A DNA stretch of 64,000 nucleotides from Odontocerum albicorne (GCA_949825065.1 OX463849.1:4092001-4156000); one strand, 5' to 3'. Numbered from the stretch's first letter, positions 20,882 through 31,321 are shown. The notes: generated from the sequence alone by a model not told the origin. Translations and numbers: made by a program.

Positions 20882-21121
20882 TATAGTTACGGCATTAACA
20901 TTGTGGAGGTTTAAATACATTGTAATTTGTTTTATCAAACACTGTTTATTACATTTTTTGTAACGGTATAACCCTATCGGTTTCAAGTCTTTCACATCGT
21001 CATCACGGGAGCACAAACAAGACTTGTTTGTGCTCCCCTGATGGTGACGTGAAAACCTTGAAACCGGTAGAGTTATACCGTTACAAAAAGTGGAATAAAC
21101 AGTATTTGATAAAACAAATTA
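20882..21121. repeat. PLE-1 palindrome, copy 2 (almost no spacer)
   Basis: Arms 20927-21023 and 21024-21121 are near-perfect complements, meeting at ACAAGACTTGT. The right arm on the plus strand has CTGATGG, a short GACG...CCTT stem-loop and GAAACCGGTAG. The extension with the complement of CCTCCACAATGTTAATGCC lies on the left (20891-20910), so this copy is inverted relative to the one at 37273. Confidence 0.92.
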
Positions 21122-21410
21122 GAAAATAAAAACATCGCGTTCATAAGGTTTTTATGCGCAATATATGAGGGTTTTATACCGGCAAAAGTTCGACGTTACT
21201 AATACGTTGGTAATCAACTTCGTTATATGTTGGTTATTAATAAGTTTCAAAGATGAGAGCTGTTATGTTCTCCAAACGTCAGCATTTCAAGTAACAAAAA
21301 TACTGTATAAACTTTCAAAAGAATAATTAACCATAGATAATAATAAACCTGAAGACTGAGACTATAAAACACTTAAAATAATTCAAAGAACCGAAGATGA
21401 CTTTGAAAAA

Positions 21411-21546
21411 GGGATATTGACCACGTGAAACACGTGAGACACCATCAGTAATATGTACTTTTAAAAAGGGATACTAAACACGTGAAACACGTGAGAAACC
21501 ACCAATAATATGTACTTTTAAAAAGGGATATTGACCACGTGAAAAC
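21411..21546. repeat. 57-bp tandem repeat with paired CACGTG
   Basis: GGGATA anchors at 21411, 21468 and 21525 give an exact 57-bp period over about 2.4 units. The first two units contain CACGTGAAACACGTGAG or a close variant, i.e. palindromic CACGTG (E-box) cores three bases apart. Not linked to any gene here. Confidence 0.85.
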
Positions 21547-21579
21547 ACGGACCAGGAATCAATTCAAATTTAGTTTATT

Positions 21580-21875
21580 AGGCTAAAACTACTGGGAAGA
21601 CTTTGCGTGATCGTGTAAGGAACACCACAATCCGAGAGGTCTGTGAGGTCCAAGATGTGGTCAGATGGGGACGACAGCGACGACGATACTGGTACCAACA
21701 TGTACAGATAATGAATTCTACAAGAATTCCATACATAGCTCTGCATGGGGTGCCGGATAGACGGCGTCCACCAGGGAGACCCCCGAAACGATGGAGAGTT
21801 AGCTGAAGCTCAGCATCACAGGAGGACAATCCTGCAGTAACAGACTCTTGTGTCTATAGAAGAAGAGGCTTAAGC
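21580..21875 (+). pseudogene. LINE-C C-terminus
   Basis: Plus strand: a 67-codon stretch starting GKTLRDRVRNTTIREVCEVQ, then DVVRWGRQRRRYWYQHVQIM, IPYIALHGVPDRRRPPGRPP and KRWRVS before a stop. The order RDRVRNTxIRxxCExxD - RWGRQRRRxWxxHV - GRPPKRW also appears at 35512-35968 and reversed at 50404-50705. Non-LTR retrotransposon C-terminus; RT is missing. The 3' end is GAAGAAGAGG. The 83-codon minus frame is a shadow. Confidence 0.8.
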
Positions 21876-21899
21876 ATGGGATTGGGATACAAAGTGTTA

Positions 21900-22330
21900 A
21901 GCCAAACACTGTTTTTTCCACATTATATAACGATATATCAGGGACCGAAATCAGGCAATGTCTGTGGATCTTCCTCGACGGCCGTCCAAAGGAAGACCAA
22001 ATAACTCCTGGGTGACTAATGCTCCAAAATCCTGCAGAGAAACGGCCTAGATGAAAGCGACACCCAGAATCGAAGAATATACAGCCAGAGAGAAGAGCCG
22101 ACCCCAACAGCCTACCTAGGCAATGAGTTGGGACAGTGCCTGGAAGAACAACGATATAACAGGGAAGCACAAACAATACTTGTTTGTACTCCCTGATGAT
22201 GGTGTGAAAACCTTGAAGCCGGTACGGTTATACCGTTACATAAAATGGAAGAAACAGTGTTTTATAAAACAAATTATAATGTCTTAAAACCTCCACAATT
22301 AAATATAAATATAGCTTTAACTATAAATAA
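21900..22330. repeat. PLE-1 palindrome, copy 3 (interrupted)
   Basis: Left-arm remnant at 21902-21937 (AAACACTGTTTTTTCCAC), right arm at 22159-22275 with CTGATGATGG, CCTT and GAAGCCGGTACGG, then the extension AATGTCTTAAAACCTCC. A 212-bp insertion separates the arms. Confidence 0.8.
21938..22149 (+). mobile_element. short LINE tail inserted in PLE palindrome
   Basis: Bounded by a perfect 9-bp duplication AACGATATA (21929-21937, 22150-22158). The content has fragments such as RPSKGRPNNSWV and DESDTQNRRIYSQRE, compatible with a decayed LINE C-terminus, but the family is unclear. Confidence 0.6.
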
Positions 22331-22814
22331 TACGTAATCTAAGACGATATTCAACTTCCAAGCATTTACGTTTTATCCTTTAAAGAAACTTTATACTGGG
22401 AATTAAAAAATCAAATTATAAAATACAATTCTTTTTATAAATTTTTATGTAAATATACGAACGAGATTTGTCAGTAAACAGAATGTTCGGAAGTCTACTT
22501 TTAGAAATATGCAAACACGTGTTTAGCTTACACATGTGTCCAACCTTGTAATACTCGTATACACACGAAATGTGTATAAACGCCAATATTATACAGGAAT
22601 TTTACATTCATCTATAATTCATATTTTAACATTCCATAATTAAATCGTGTTTAATCACTGGATCTTTGATGTTTATCGTCCTGGATGGGAGACTTATTAT
22701 ATCTGTCATAACTGTGTGGGCGGTGGTGTTATACAAAAAAGTTATACATTTAGTAAAAATAGAAATACATAATGTTATAAGTAAAAATAAAATAGTGATC
22801 AATACCCTAATAAA
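22331..22814. other. unassigned stretch
   Basis: AT-rich, no feature recognised. Confidence 0.4.
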
Positions 22815-23005
22815 TATTGGGTTGATGCAAAAGTTATGACCGTTTTTTAAGATCCCAGGTAAAAAAATTCCCAGGTAAGAAATTATGAATAGTATCTTCT
22901 TTTAAATGATTCCATTGTATAAAGTATAAAGGATGCTTTCCCTCTACTTTCTATTCAGTTTTAGCCTGGCCAGAGTACAGTGAAGAGCCCTTGTATTTTT
23001 TCAAA

Positions 23006-23502
23006 ATGTCGGTCGATAAAGTGCATTTACGTCATTGTATACTTTATGAATTCCGTAAAGACAATACCGCGAGTGTGGCAACCAAAAACATTTGCAAAGT
23101 GTACGGAGCAGATGTCATCAAAGTTCGACAGGTACGAAGATGGTTTACAAAATTCCGATCTGGGGATTTTTCACTAATTGTTTTTCACTAATTTTTCACT
23201 ATTATGTATTTTGAACTCTTGGAACGCAATCAGACAATTACAGCAGAACGATATTGTCAGCAATTATCCAAATTGAACATCGCCCTTCAAAAGGATATAC
23301 CAGAATTGGTAAACAGAAAAGGGGTAGTGTTTCATCACGACAACGCGCGACTACATGTGGCTATGATGACCCAACACAAGCTAAATGAGTTGAATTGGGA
23401 TGTTATCAAGCATCCACCGTATTTTCCAGATCTTGCTCCTTCCGATTTTCATTTATTCCGATCACTGCAAATTTTTTTAAATGATAAAAAATTTGATACA
23501 AT
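23006..23502 (+). pseudogene. mariner transposase, 5' and DDE parts
   Basis: Would cut and paste mariner DNA at TA sites. The first segment (23006-23178) encodes the N-terminal helix-turn-helix DNA-binding region (HCILYEFRKDN, ATKNICKVYGADVIK, VRRWFTKFRSGD). The middle, with the first catalytic aspartate, is deleted. The second segment (23204-23502) has FELLERNQTITAERYCQQL, VNRKGVVFHHDNAR and PDLAPSDFHLFRSLQ. The aspartates of HHDNAR and APSD are 34 residues apart, as in DD34D mariners. The gene is then split by the hAT element; the C-terminus resumes at 25104. Dead by deletion, frameshift and insertion. Confidence 0.92.
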
Positions 23503-25095
23503 CAGTGGCGGCTGGTGGACCAAATAATTGGGGGTTCACCAGAGTAGGTATCCAAATACCAAATAATATAAAGAAAAAAAAAATTATATACCTATTTATA
23601 AAGAAGTTCTATTCTCCGCTCTTTTTGTTTAGCGAAGACCCAATGAATCTTATTAAAATCAGGTACAGACTGAATTAGCTCTTTTCCGTAGCTTAATATT
23701 GATACTAGTAAAGCGTTCAGTCTGTCCTGTCCTGTCCTGTCCTGGCTCATCGTATTCCTCAAAAATGATTTTATCCTTTTTAACGTAGAGAAACACCTTT
23801 CACTCTCAATATAAGTCATTGGAATAGTGCATACGAGTTTAAGTAACTTTACAGTCTGAGAAAAATCTTCTAGTAAACCAGTATTATAAAAAAGTTCTAA
23901 AATAGACAAGAGCCCTCAGCATTGGCAAAATCATCGCGAGCATGAATTGCACTGAGTTCACCTTTGAATTGAACTTTATTTAAAAAGACGTATGTTTTTA
24001 CCGTCAAAATAAAATCATGTTCGGGAAATTTTTACCTATACTCAGTAAATTTTTCGCTATAGAATAATTTTGCTGCAGTTAAGTGATTTCTGAATACAAA
24101 ACGTTGTTTCATTTCACACAAAATTGTATAGCAGACTTCTTTACAAATAACTTGACTTCGAGGTTTTTATTAGTTTAGTCGGTGGTCCAAGAAAATTGTC
24201 CGTGGATTTACACATTTTTCAAACTCACTGATATTGTTACGAATTATAACGGGGTCTAAATTCTTAAATTGCAATTGTTTGAATAAAATATCACGGTGTG
24301 GCAGAATTTTTTGGAAAAATTTATGCAAACAAACACAATAAATAATCAAAATAGTTATGTTTATCCTCCAAATGGCTCGTAATATTATATAGATAGTTAG
24401 AAAAGCGTTTAGCCACGTGACGAAACAGCAAAAATATTATTGAAATCGAAAACGGAATTTATTACAAGTTAACTAAATAAAACAATAAAGAAAGAAAGTC
24501 GGTACCTAATTAGGTAAGCAAAAACGTTTGTTAATTTGGAGACATATACTCGCAAAGATACATGTACTAAAAAGACGCCCCAGTTTGAACGCTAGGAACA
24601 AATCATCCCTTCTCTGCGGTGGTCATATTTAAAAAAAAACTTTAAGTTGATGTATTACTATCCCAGCGACTTGTCATACGCGCCACTCGGATGTTTCCGG
24701 GATCACTCGGAAATTTCGTGCACGAACTACAAAGACTAAGAATTTATAGAAATTCCTATACAAATAGAGCTGTCTCAAGATTTTCTGTTCTCTTCTAATT
24801 GGGATTAAATCGTCCATTTTTCGGAATATTTCGGACGATTTGAAATACGCACGGACAGCGGGTATCTTTCTACCTGCTCGCAGAATGCGTCCGGATGCAA
24901 AACACATGTATACAAAAAATGTGCTCTAACAAATAGAGTTGCATATTGTAGAGAGACATGTCGACATAAATATATATTATTTTTCATAAATATTGTTATG
25001 ATAATATACATTTTCGCTATACTTCTTTAGGTGTTTATTGTTATATAAATTCAGTAGTTCGGCGCACGAAAGCACTTATGAGCCAGCCGCTACTG
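23503..25095 (-). mobile_element. hAT element, 1593 bp, inside mariner
   Basis: Ends CAGTGGCGGCTGG (left) and CAGTAGCGGCTGG (right, complemented); flanked by a perfect 8-bp duplication GATACAAT (23495-23502, 25096-25103). Retains only the transposase C-terminus near its left end; the rest is AT-rich with stops. It postdates the mariner. Confidence 0.95.
23592..23930 (-). pseudogene. hAT transposase, C-terminal dimerisation region
   Basis: Minus strand: LLKLVCTIPMTYIESERCFS, TLKRIKSFLRNTMSQDR, DRLNALLVSI, then a Lys/Glu-rich tail. The IPxTxxxSERxFSxLKxIKxxLRxTMxxxRLxxLxxL pattern is the hAT C-terminal dimerisation domain, close to ZMYM1-like proteins. An extra segment, DRTGQ, comes from a slippage of the pentamer GTCCT (four copies, 23729-23748) that adds 15 bases without a frameshift. 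The N-terminal zinc finger and most of the catalytic core are absent. Confidence 0.85.
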
Positions 25096-25103
25096 GATAC
25101 AAT

Positions 25104-25236
25104 AGAGCAGGTAAAAGCATCCCTTACTACATTTTTCGCTTCAAAATCCACGGAATTTTACACTAATGGTATTAATAAGTTGATAGAAAGATGGGAGAAG
25201 GTTATAAGAACTGATGTAAATTATATAATTGATTAA
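25104..25236 (+). pseudogene. mariner transposase, C-terminal piece
   Basis: Continues the mariner reading frame after the hAT insertion: EQVKASLTTFFASK, then FYTNGINKLIERWEKVI and the stop TAA at 25234-25236. The GIxKLxxRWxKVI motif near the C-terminus is standard in mariner transposases. Confidence 0.9.
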
Positions 25237-25486
25237 ATAAATAATACAAATCTAAAAAAAAAATGTTTAATTGTATCTGTAAAAAACGATCATTACTTTT
25301 GCATCAATCCAATAATTAAAAATATCATCCTTCATTTTATTTTTCCTTCCGGTCAAGAGACCATACATACGAGTACTACTTCCGATAAAAAATGACACCA
25401 ATTTGATCTAATAATTGCTATTCTTAACAAACTAGGATAGTTCTACCGTAAAAAAACTTCAATATATGATGTTAGTTGTGTCTTTC

Positions 25487-25555
25487 CAATCATGGATTAG
25501 CGCTACGCTCAAACAGAGATTGTCTATTGGCCTTTCCAGTTCACCGATCTTCTTT
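25487..25555 (+). mobile_element. LINE-A fragment, 69 bases
   Basis: TCTTTCCAATCATGGATTAGC through CAGTTCACCG, identical in order to 25850-25907 and 29239-29302. It stops abruptly at the ABABA tandem block. Confidence 0.8.
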
Positions 25556-25840
25556 TTTACGTTTGACTTTATAATGCTTATTTTTTCTTGAATAAATGTA
25601 ATATTTCATATACTATATATGAGTTTGACTTTTTTAAACATATTTAAATATGCATTAGCGTGAGTTTTAATATACATGAGTTTGACTTTTTATGCTTATT
25701 TTTTCTTGAATAAATGTAACATTTTATATGCATGAGTTTGACTTTTTCAAACATATTTTAATGTGCATGAGCGTGAGTTTTAATATGTATCAGTTTCACT
25801 TTTTTATGCTTATTTTTTCTTGAATTAATGGAAAATTCAG
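25556..25840. repeat. alternating A-B-A-B-A tandem block, ~57-bp units
   Basis: Unit A (GTTTGACTTT..ATGCTTATTTTTTCTTGAAT..) and unit B (GTTTGACTTTTT.AAACATATTT..GCATGAGCGTGAG) alternate; each starts with GTTTGACTTT or GTTTCACTTT (about 25559, 25623, 25682, 25735, 25793). LINE-A 5' fragments lie on both sides. Confidence 0.85.
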
Positions 25841-25842
25841 CG

Positions 25843-26514
25843 TCTTTCCAATCTTGGATTAGCGCTACGCTCAAACAGAGATTGTCTATTGGCGTTTCCA
25901 GTTCACCTTCTTCTTTTTCTCAGTGTCATGTCAGGTTCCCCCAACGTTGAATATCACTTGAGAGTAGATATCTTTGTCCCCGGCAGCCCGAAAAAGATCC
26001 CCAACGCCCCGTATGCCAGTCCAATCACGTATATTGCGGAGTCCAATCACGTATATCCAGTTCATCGCTCCTCCTTTTTTACGTCGTCCTTTACTGTCCA
26101 TGCAGTGAGACTCTGGAATCAGTTACAAAACAATATAAGACTCGCTCCGTCCTTGGCATGCTTTAAGAAGCGACTAAAAAAGCTCTTAATTTCTTGTCAG
26201 TAAAATAACGTGCTTCATTCCTGATTTTTCTTTTCCTTTCCTCTCCACCATTCCTTCCTTTCCTTTTGATTGATGATATCTCACTTTGTATGAAAAATAA
26301 TGTTCGGGTGATTGTCCGTCTTTGTGAGGTTCGTGGGCCTATGCTCACGTATGTGTTTATGGATTTCATGGGGATGGATAGTCATTTGAATGATTTATGC
26401 GACCACGTAACTTGCTTCATTTACGTCTGGTTGGTTGGAAGAAATTGCCGCTTGGTAATAATCCCACCAGATTGTATTTGCAATAAAAGTGTTAAATAAA
26501 TAAATAAATAAATT
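25843..26514 (+). pseudogene. LINE-A C-terminus and 3' end, with nested RTE-a
   Basis: After an RTE-a insertion (25908-26056) the plus strand encodes the CR1/L2-like C-terminus RSSFFTSSFTVHAVRLWNQL, then NIRLAPSLACFKKRLKKLLI and a stop at 26205. A 3' untranslated region of about 300 bases follows, ending in the SINE-shared tail (26430-26470) and (TAAA)n. Only the last about 50 residues of the polyprotein remain. The VRLWNxL-P/Q-xxIR-x-x-x-SLxxFKxxLK motif is typical of the CR1/L2 group. Confidence 0.85.
25908..26056 (-). mobile_element. RTE-a 3' tip nested in LINE-A
   Basis: TTCTTCTTTTTC tail (GAA-rich on minus), then the RTE-a end as at 4270-4400. Flanking duplication CCAGTTCACC/CCAGTTCATC (25898-25907, 26057-26066; one mismatch). 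The right edge repeats GTCCAATCACGTAT, a small internal duplication. Confidence 0.85.
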
Positions 26515-26561
26515 GGTGCCAACGTTGATGGACGGCAGTGACAGAAGACTGGTAGAAGCCT

Positions 26562-26990
26562 AATAAACGATGTGGAAATGCGTACATTAAGAAGAATATA
26601 TGGAATGGCAATGCATTATATATTACGAAATTGAGTGGGAAGGAGTGAATGTGAACTGGAAGTGTTGAGTAAGATGAAGAAGATCACCCTGAGATGGATG
26701 TAGAACAAATGGATAAGAAAAACACTAAGATATCAAATATATATGTAGTGCAAATACGAATGAATGGCGTAGTAAAAGAAAACAAAGGAATACATAGATG
26801 TATTAAATTAATGAAATCTTGAACGAGAAAACGTAGAAAGTTACTGAAATCGTGTCAATTGTATTAAAAGATGTATGGATATGGAAGAAGCAAAGAATAT
26901 GTGCCGATATAGGAAAATCTGGTGCCTTCTCATCTTTGCCTACGGTGACAGGAATGTGTGTGATGGTATGTATGCAAAAAATATTCGATA
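26562..26990 (+). pseudogene. LINE-B C-terminus
   Basis: Plus strand, frames broken: MRTLRRIYGMAM start, ECELEVLSKMKKITLRWM, an R-M region, then a decayed ECVN-like part (IKLMKS.NEKT.KV), CIKRCMDMEEAKNMCRYRKI and W..PSHLCL. Residue order matches copies at 35235-36125, 36180-36560 and 40540-40846. Non-LTR C-terminus of undetermined clade; nothing functional. Confidence 0.65.
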
Positions 26991-27012
26991 AGAAATAATT
27001 TAAAACTAGTTG

Positions 27013-27225
27013 CAACCTGTGAACCTCTTTTTACACCGGTTCAAAAATTGTTAGCTAGATATTTAAAATTCGTTCAGTATCACGGACCCACCGAGATTCA
27101 AATTTCGCATTACTTTCGGAGAGAATCCAAGTATTCCTCTCTCGCTCTCTTGTATTCAAAATTCAATTCTCTTTGACGACAACCATCGTATGGGTTTTGG
27201 CCTATTTATACTATGATGAGGATCA
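27013..27225 (+). repeat. repeat H, copy 1
   Basis: About 200 bases nearly identical to the reverse complement of 55605-55815 (CACCGGTTCAAAAATTGTTA, GTATCACGGACCCACCGAGA, CGACAACCATCGTATGGGTT). No TIR, tail or coding common to both copies was found. Class unknown. Confidence 0.8.
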
Positions 27226-29221
27226 CAAAATTCAAGTCGAAATAATTGACATTCATGATTTCTTTTGATTTATTCCAACTGCACAGATATTTGTCGATGT
27301 AGTTTTTTTACTACATTTAATAACTCTCTATTCATACATTGGCATAATAAAATAAAATAAACCTCCAACATGATCTCCCTATTTCAATGATCCTGTGCTT
27401 TTGGTGACCTAACATAGTTGCAAAATGATGGCCACATTGCAATAAGCCCTCTAGGATGCACTGTTTCTAATGAAACTTAAAGTCAATACAATACGGTGGT
27501 CATAAAACATTGTGCATAAAGGATTCGTCGAAACAAAATTAAACACAAATATTTACGTAAAGACCAAAGCCATATTTGACTCGCTTTGAGATTAATGAGA
27601 AAATATAGTTGCGCTTTGTATGGCATTGAAGGATTTTTTTAACAAGAACTCTAAGTATGAAATACGTATTTCATCGACTTCATATTTTCACAATTATGAA
27701 ATGGAGATATAGATAGTTATTTGATATACCAAATAAACTGAAAAAAGATTGTTGGTTCAGTCTTTCTTGCATAAAAATATCGAATTATACTAAATTTGTC
27801 ATCAAATAACGTGACTTTGGAAGAAGTTTCAAATCATCAACATCGAAATGTAAGAAAACAGTTGATCAAAGGATATTTTCTTGGCCGTGACCTCAATGCT
27901 GAGGAACGGGATCTACAAATTATTGAATATGTAGAGCTCATATGGTTTTCTTGAGAAAAGTGGGCGGTGGTTTCCCATTGTCTTTCGCACCGCAGTAGAT
28001 AGGAGTTGTATGCATGTTGTATATATTGTTAGTAATTCTGGCAACTTGCAGTATTTTGGGGTGTGGTATTATTTACCAGATGAACTGTGCTATTGTGAAT
28101 GTTGCGTGGGAGCAGAAGTATTGTATAAATGATTTGGGATATATTATTGTGGATAGGAGCTGGAAAGGTAAGGAGAGGGAAAATACTGATGCAGAAGTGA
28201 CCAGCCTCTGTGCTTCGACATCAAGTTTTACCTGCGGGGCCACGTATTTTACGGGGTGTTGCCACTGTCCGTGCACTTACAGCTAGTGTACTTAGCCCCA
28301 AAGGTTAAGAGTTCGACATGTAAGCAGACCAGGGGCTAAGTATTTTCTAGGCGACCCTAGACTTGCTTGGACTGTCCACAAGGCACCTCACTTAACAACT
28401 TTATCTCGATCAAAGTATAGGCATATATTTTTAAGAGTTGATTGCCTGCATTTATCTTTATCATATTGTGATGGGAATACAATTTTTACTCTTCGGAACG
28501 ATACCTCTCTATCTCTGACGATCTTCGGTCCTTTACTCTTAATTCTTCTGTTCTCCCAGTTTATCCAGGTTAGCAAACATATAGCGTTGTGTGGGTCTAC
28601 TCAAGGGTCGAAACACATTTGTTTTTGCCTTATGTACTATTTTGATGGGTCGGTTTGCTGGACGTATGTTACATAACTAAACCATAATACTCGACTGTGC
28701 CAAATGATGCTTGTAAGATGGGGTTGGCAAGACAAGGCTTAAAACTCCACGTTGCTTCTTTATCTCTAGATGTGTCATGCAAAAACAGGCTTCAGCGGAA
28801 GCGTATATAAATATTTGACGTTGTTCTTTCTGAAGGAATATTTGAAGTTGTTCTTTTGGGGGAAATATTCGACGTTGTTCTTTTAGGATCATAACTTGTT
28901 CAGTTATTCGTAAGCAATGACTCGTTCAAGCCATCCTTTAATTGATTGTAGAGTTGTATGTTCTCACCTTTGCTTCCAAGAGGTAAGCTTAGACATGAGA
29001 AACGAGATTGAGTGTATGTACCAATAAATGTAGTTCTTTCTTTGAGACACGAGTCTACCCTATGTAGACGAACTGCTTTTACGTAAGGCGCTTGACTTCT
29101 GCATGTGGATTTTGGGTTCAACTTCCAATAGTAGCCAAAAATAAAATACAAGAAAAGCTTTCAGACTGGTAAAAGAGTTCGTTTGTACAATATTCGCGCA
29201 CATTACTATATATGTGTCTCG
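27226..29221. other. unassigned 2-kb stretch
   Basis: Mostly AT-rich. A decayed SINE-1/LINE-A tail is visible near 27405-27460 (ATTGCAATAAGCCCTCTAGG). 28014-28286 has a 90-codon plus frame with a hydrophobic start and Cys-rich end but no family match. 28817-28887 holds an imperfect 27-bp repeat around GACGTTGTTCTTT (three copies). Nothing here is confidently a gene. Confidence 0.4.
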
Positions 29222-29752
29222 TCGAAAATTTTCAGCGTCTTTCCAATCATGGATTAGCGCTACGCTCAAACAGAGATTGTTTATTGGCCTTTCCAGTTCA
29301 CCGCTCCTTTTTTTTACATCGTCCTTGACTGTCCATGCAGTGAGACTCTGGAATCAGTTACAAACCAATATAAGACTCGCTCCGTCCTTGGTATGCTTTA
29401 AGAAGCGACTGAAAAAACTCTTAATTTCTAGTCAGTAAAATAACGTATTTCATTCCTGATTTTTCTTTTCCTTTCCTCTCCACCATCCCTTCCTTTTGTT
29501 TTGATTGATGATATCTCACTCTATATGAAAAATAATGTTCGGGTGACTGTCCGTCTTTGTGGGGTTCATGGGCATGCTCACACATTTATGTTTATGGATT
29601 TCGTGGGGATGGATAGTCATTTGAATGATTTATGCGACCACGTAACTTGCTTCATTTACTTTTGTCTGGTTGGTTGGGAGAGATTGCCGCCTGGCAATAA
29701 GCCCGCTAGATTATATTGCAATAAAAGTGTTAAATAAATAAATTAAATTAAA
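29222..29752 (+). pseudogene. LINE-A C-terminus and 3' end
   Basis: Uninterrupted 3' end of LINE-A. SFQSWISATLKQRLFIGLSS and FFTSSLTVHAVRLWNQLQTN then IRLAPSLVCFKKRLKKLLIS and stop at 29438. A 300-base 3' untranslated region follows, with tail hairpin ATTGCC-GCCT-GGCAAT (29684-29699) and (TAAA)n. A small deletion relative to 48381-48692 removes part of the segment before FFTS. 5'-truncated. Confidence 0.87.
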
Positions 29753-30662
29753 TGTGTGTGACTGTTGTTGCCTACACGTGCGGTGACAAAATGCGAATTT
29801 CGTACATTTTTTTTCAAATCCGAAGGTGCGCTTCATGGGACCGAAAACAATGCATTCACCCGGCTATACTCTTGAATATATCTGCATCGCTAATTTAGAC
29901 TATTGTGGGGTATCGTTGAATGAATGAAAAATTCATATCATGTATTTTTATAACTTTTCCCCTGTCAAACCCTTCAAACAAATAATAATTGGAATTATCA
30001 TGTTCTTTTCTATTAATATCTATTATTTAAAATATTTTTATGACAATTAAATGAAAAAGATAAAAAATTTACAGTATTTCTGATTTCACTACATTTCTTA
30101 CCAATTTAAAATTCTAGAAAATGGGATAACATCTCTAAAAATAAAATGTTATATTCCGAAGAGGTTTTAAAACTGAAATTTTAAGATTGAAATTCTAAAA
30201 TCAAGGTAAAAAGGTTTCAAAGGGGGCAAGAGGTTATAGATAGTAAAGAATTTGTTAATTTATCATCCTCAACCCCTAAATTGAAGACGTAACCTTTGAA
30301 GAAAAAAGAATCTTGAAAAATGCAATTACTATTGGTTTCTTTGTCCTGCGTCTCCTATTAAAAGAAGGGTGGTTTTTTTTTAATGTTATTTATATACATA
30401 TTAACATGCCGTGTCCCTTCCGGGGTAGTCAGCCAGAATAGTTTTCCACATTCTTCACAAGCGATGGGGAATTGCAAAACAATAAACTTAAACGACATCA
30501 TTTTTATTTAATTCACTTGAAAAGAAAATGTTTTTTATGCATAGTTTAAATGTAAAAAGGAGATTTTTATCTTCGGTGGCGTTTGGAAAAGGTCTGAAAT
30601 TAACATGAAAATTACATTTTATCGTTTTTCAGTGACGCAATGAAGCTGAACTTTTTGCTTAA
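29753..30662. other. unassigned stretch
   Basis: AT-rich with poly-T at 30371-30380. No element recognised. Confidence 0.4.
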
Positions 30663-31277
30663 CCTGTTCCCCGCGGGGAGCACAAATGCCTGTGATCTGA
30701 CGACAATCCAAGTTTCAAATCACAAATACTTAAAAAAAATGACACAAAACCGGAATAAAAATTGAACTAAAATTTAAAACAATCTTTATTCTAGCGACAT
30801 CTCTGAAAACCTTGTCAAATAATATATTAGTTTATGAGATATTGTTGAATAAACAGAGCGCCGAATTTTTTTGGTTTCTCAATATTTCCAGCATTAACGA
30901 CCTGTCGCGCGGATCGAGTCCTGCGATGAGTCTCTCTTACGTAAATAAACATTACTAAGTCTCTCTTACGTAAATAAACATTACTAGTGCTATATGCATT
31001 TGATTGGGTGAGTGTCATGAAGCATTGATTTGATCGTAGCATTCCTTTGTTTATTTTACGTAATGTTAAGTTTATCTCCTTTATTTAATGAGTCTCCTTA
31101 AGAGTAATGACTATTATTTATTATCAGAAAATTACTTAAGTGTCATGTTTACTTGGTGTTGTAATCAAATATCAGTGGTTCTAAACAAAATATGTGTTTA
31201 AACTTAGAAATTAAAAAACGCTGAAATTGTGCCGCGCACAGGATTCGTGGAATTTGATTTTTAACGCGGTGAACAGG
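30663..31277. mobile_element. piggyBac-type MITE, 615 bp, TTAA-flanked
   Basis: TTAA at 30659-30662 and 31278-31281. The ends are CCTGTTCCCCGCG (left) and CCTGTTCACCGCG (right, complemented). The TTAA target and ends starting CC suit the piggyBac superfamily. No transposase. Inside, GTCTCTCTTACGTAAATAAA with flanks is tandemly duplicated (30926-30984). Confidence 0.75.
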
Positions 31278-31321
31278 TTAAGCGTTATGAGAAAATTAAC
31301 TTTTCTTGTTTTTGTGCAAAA

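Larger units (their letters stand above)
22817..25312 (+). mobile_element. mariner element (autonomous type, dead), hAT-interrupted
   Basis: Inverted ends TTGGGTTGATGCAAAAGTTA (left) and, complemented, TTGGATTGATGCAAAAGTAA (right), each continuing to a T-run. TA duplications lie at 22815-22816 and 25313-25314. It carries mariner transposase pieces and is interrupted by a 1593-bp hAT element; without it the mariner would be about 895 bp, short of the usual ~1.3 kb because the centre of the gene is deleted. Confidence 0.93.

Noticed and set aside
22980..23177. Alternative frame at the mariner start
   Set aside because: The overlapping frame from 23006 carries the helix-turn-helix pattern of mariner transposase; the other is a shadow.
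28014..28286. 90-codon frame with hydrophobic N-terminus and Cys-rich end, possible secreted peptide
   Set aside because: No signal-cleavage, splice or promoter support and no second line of evidence; recorded only as an open frame.
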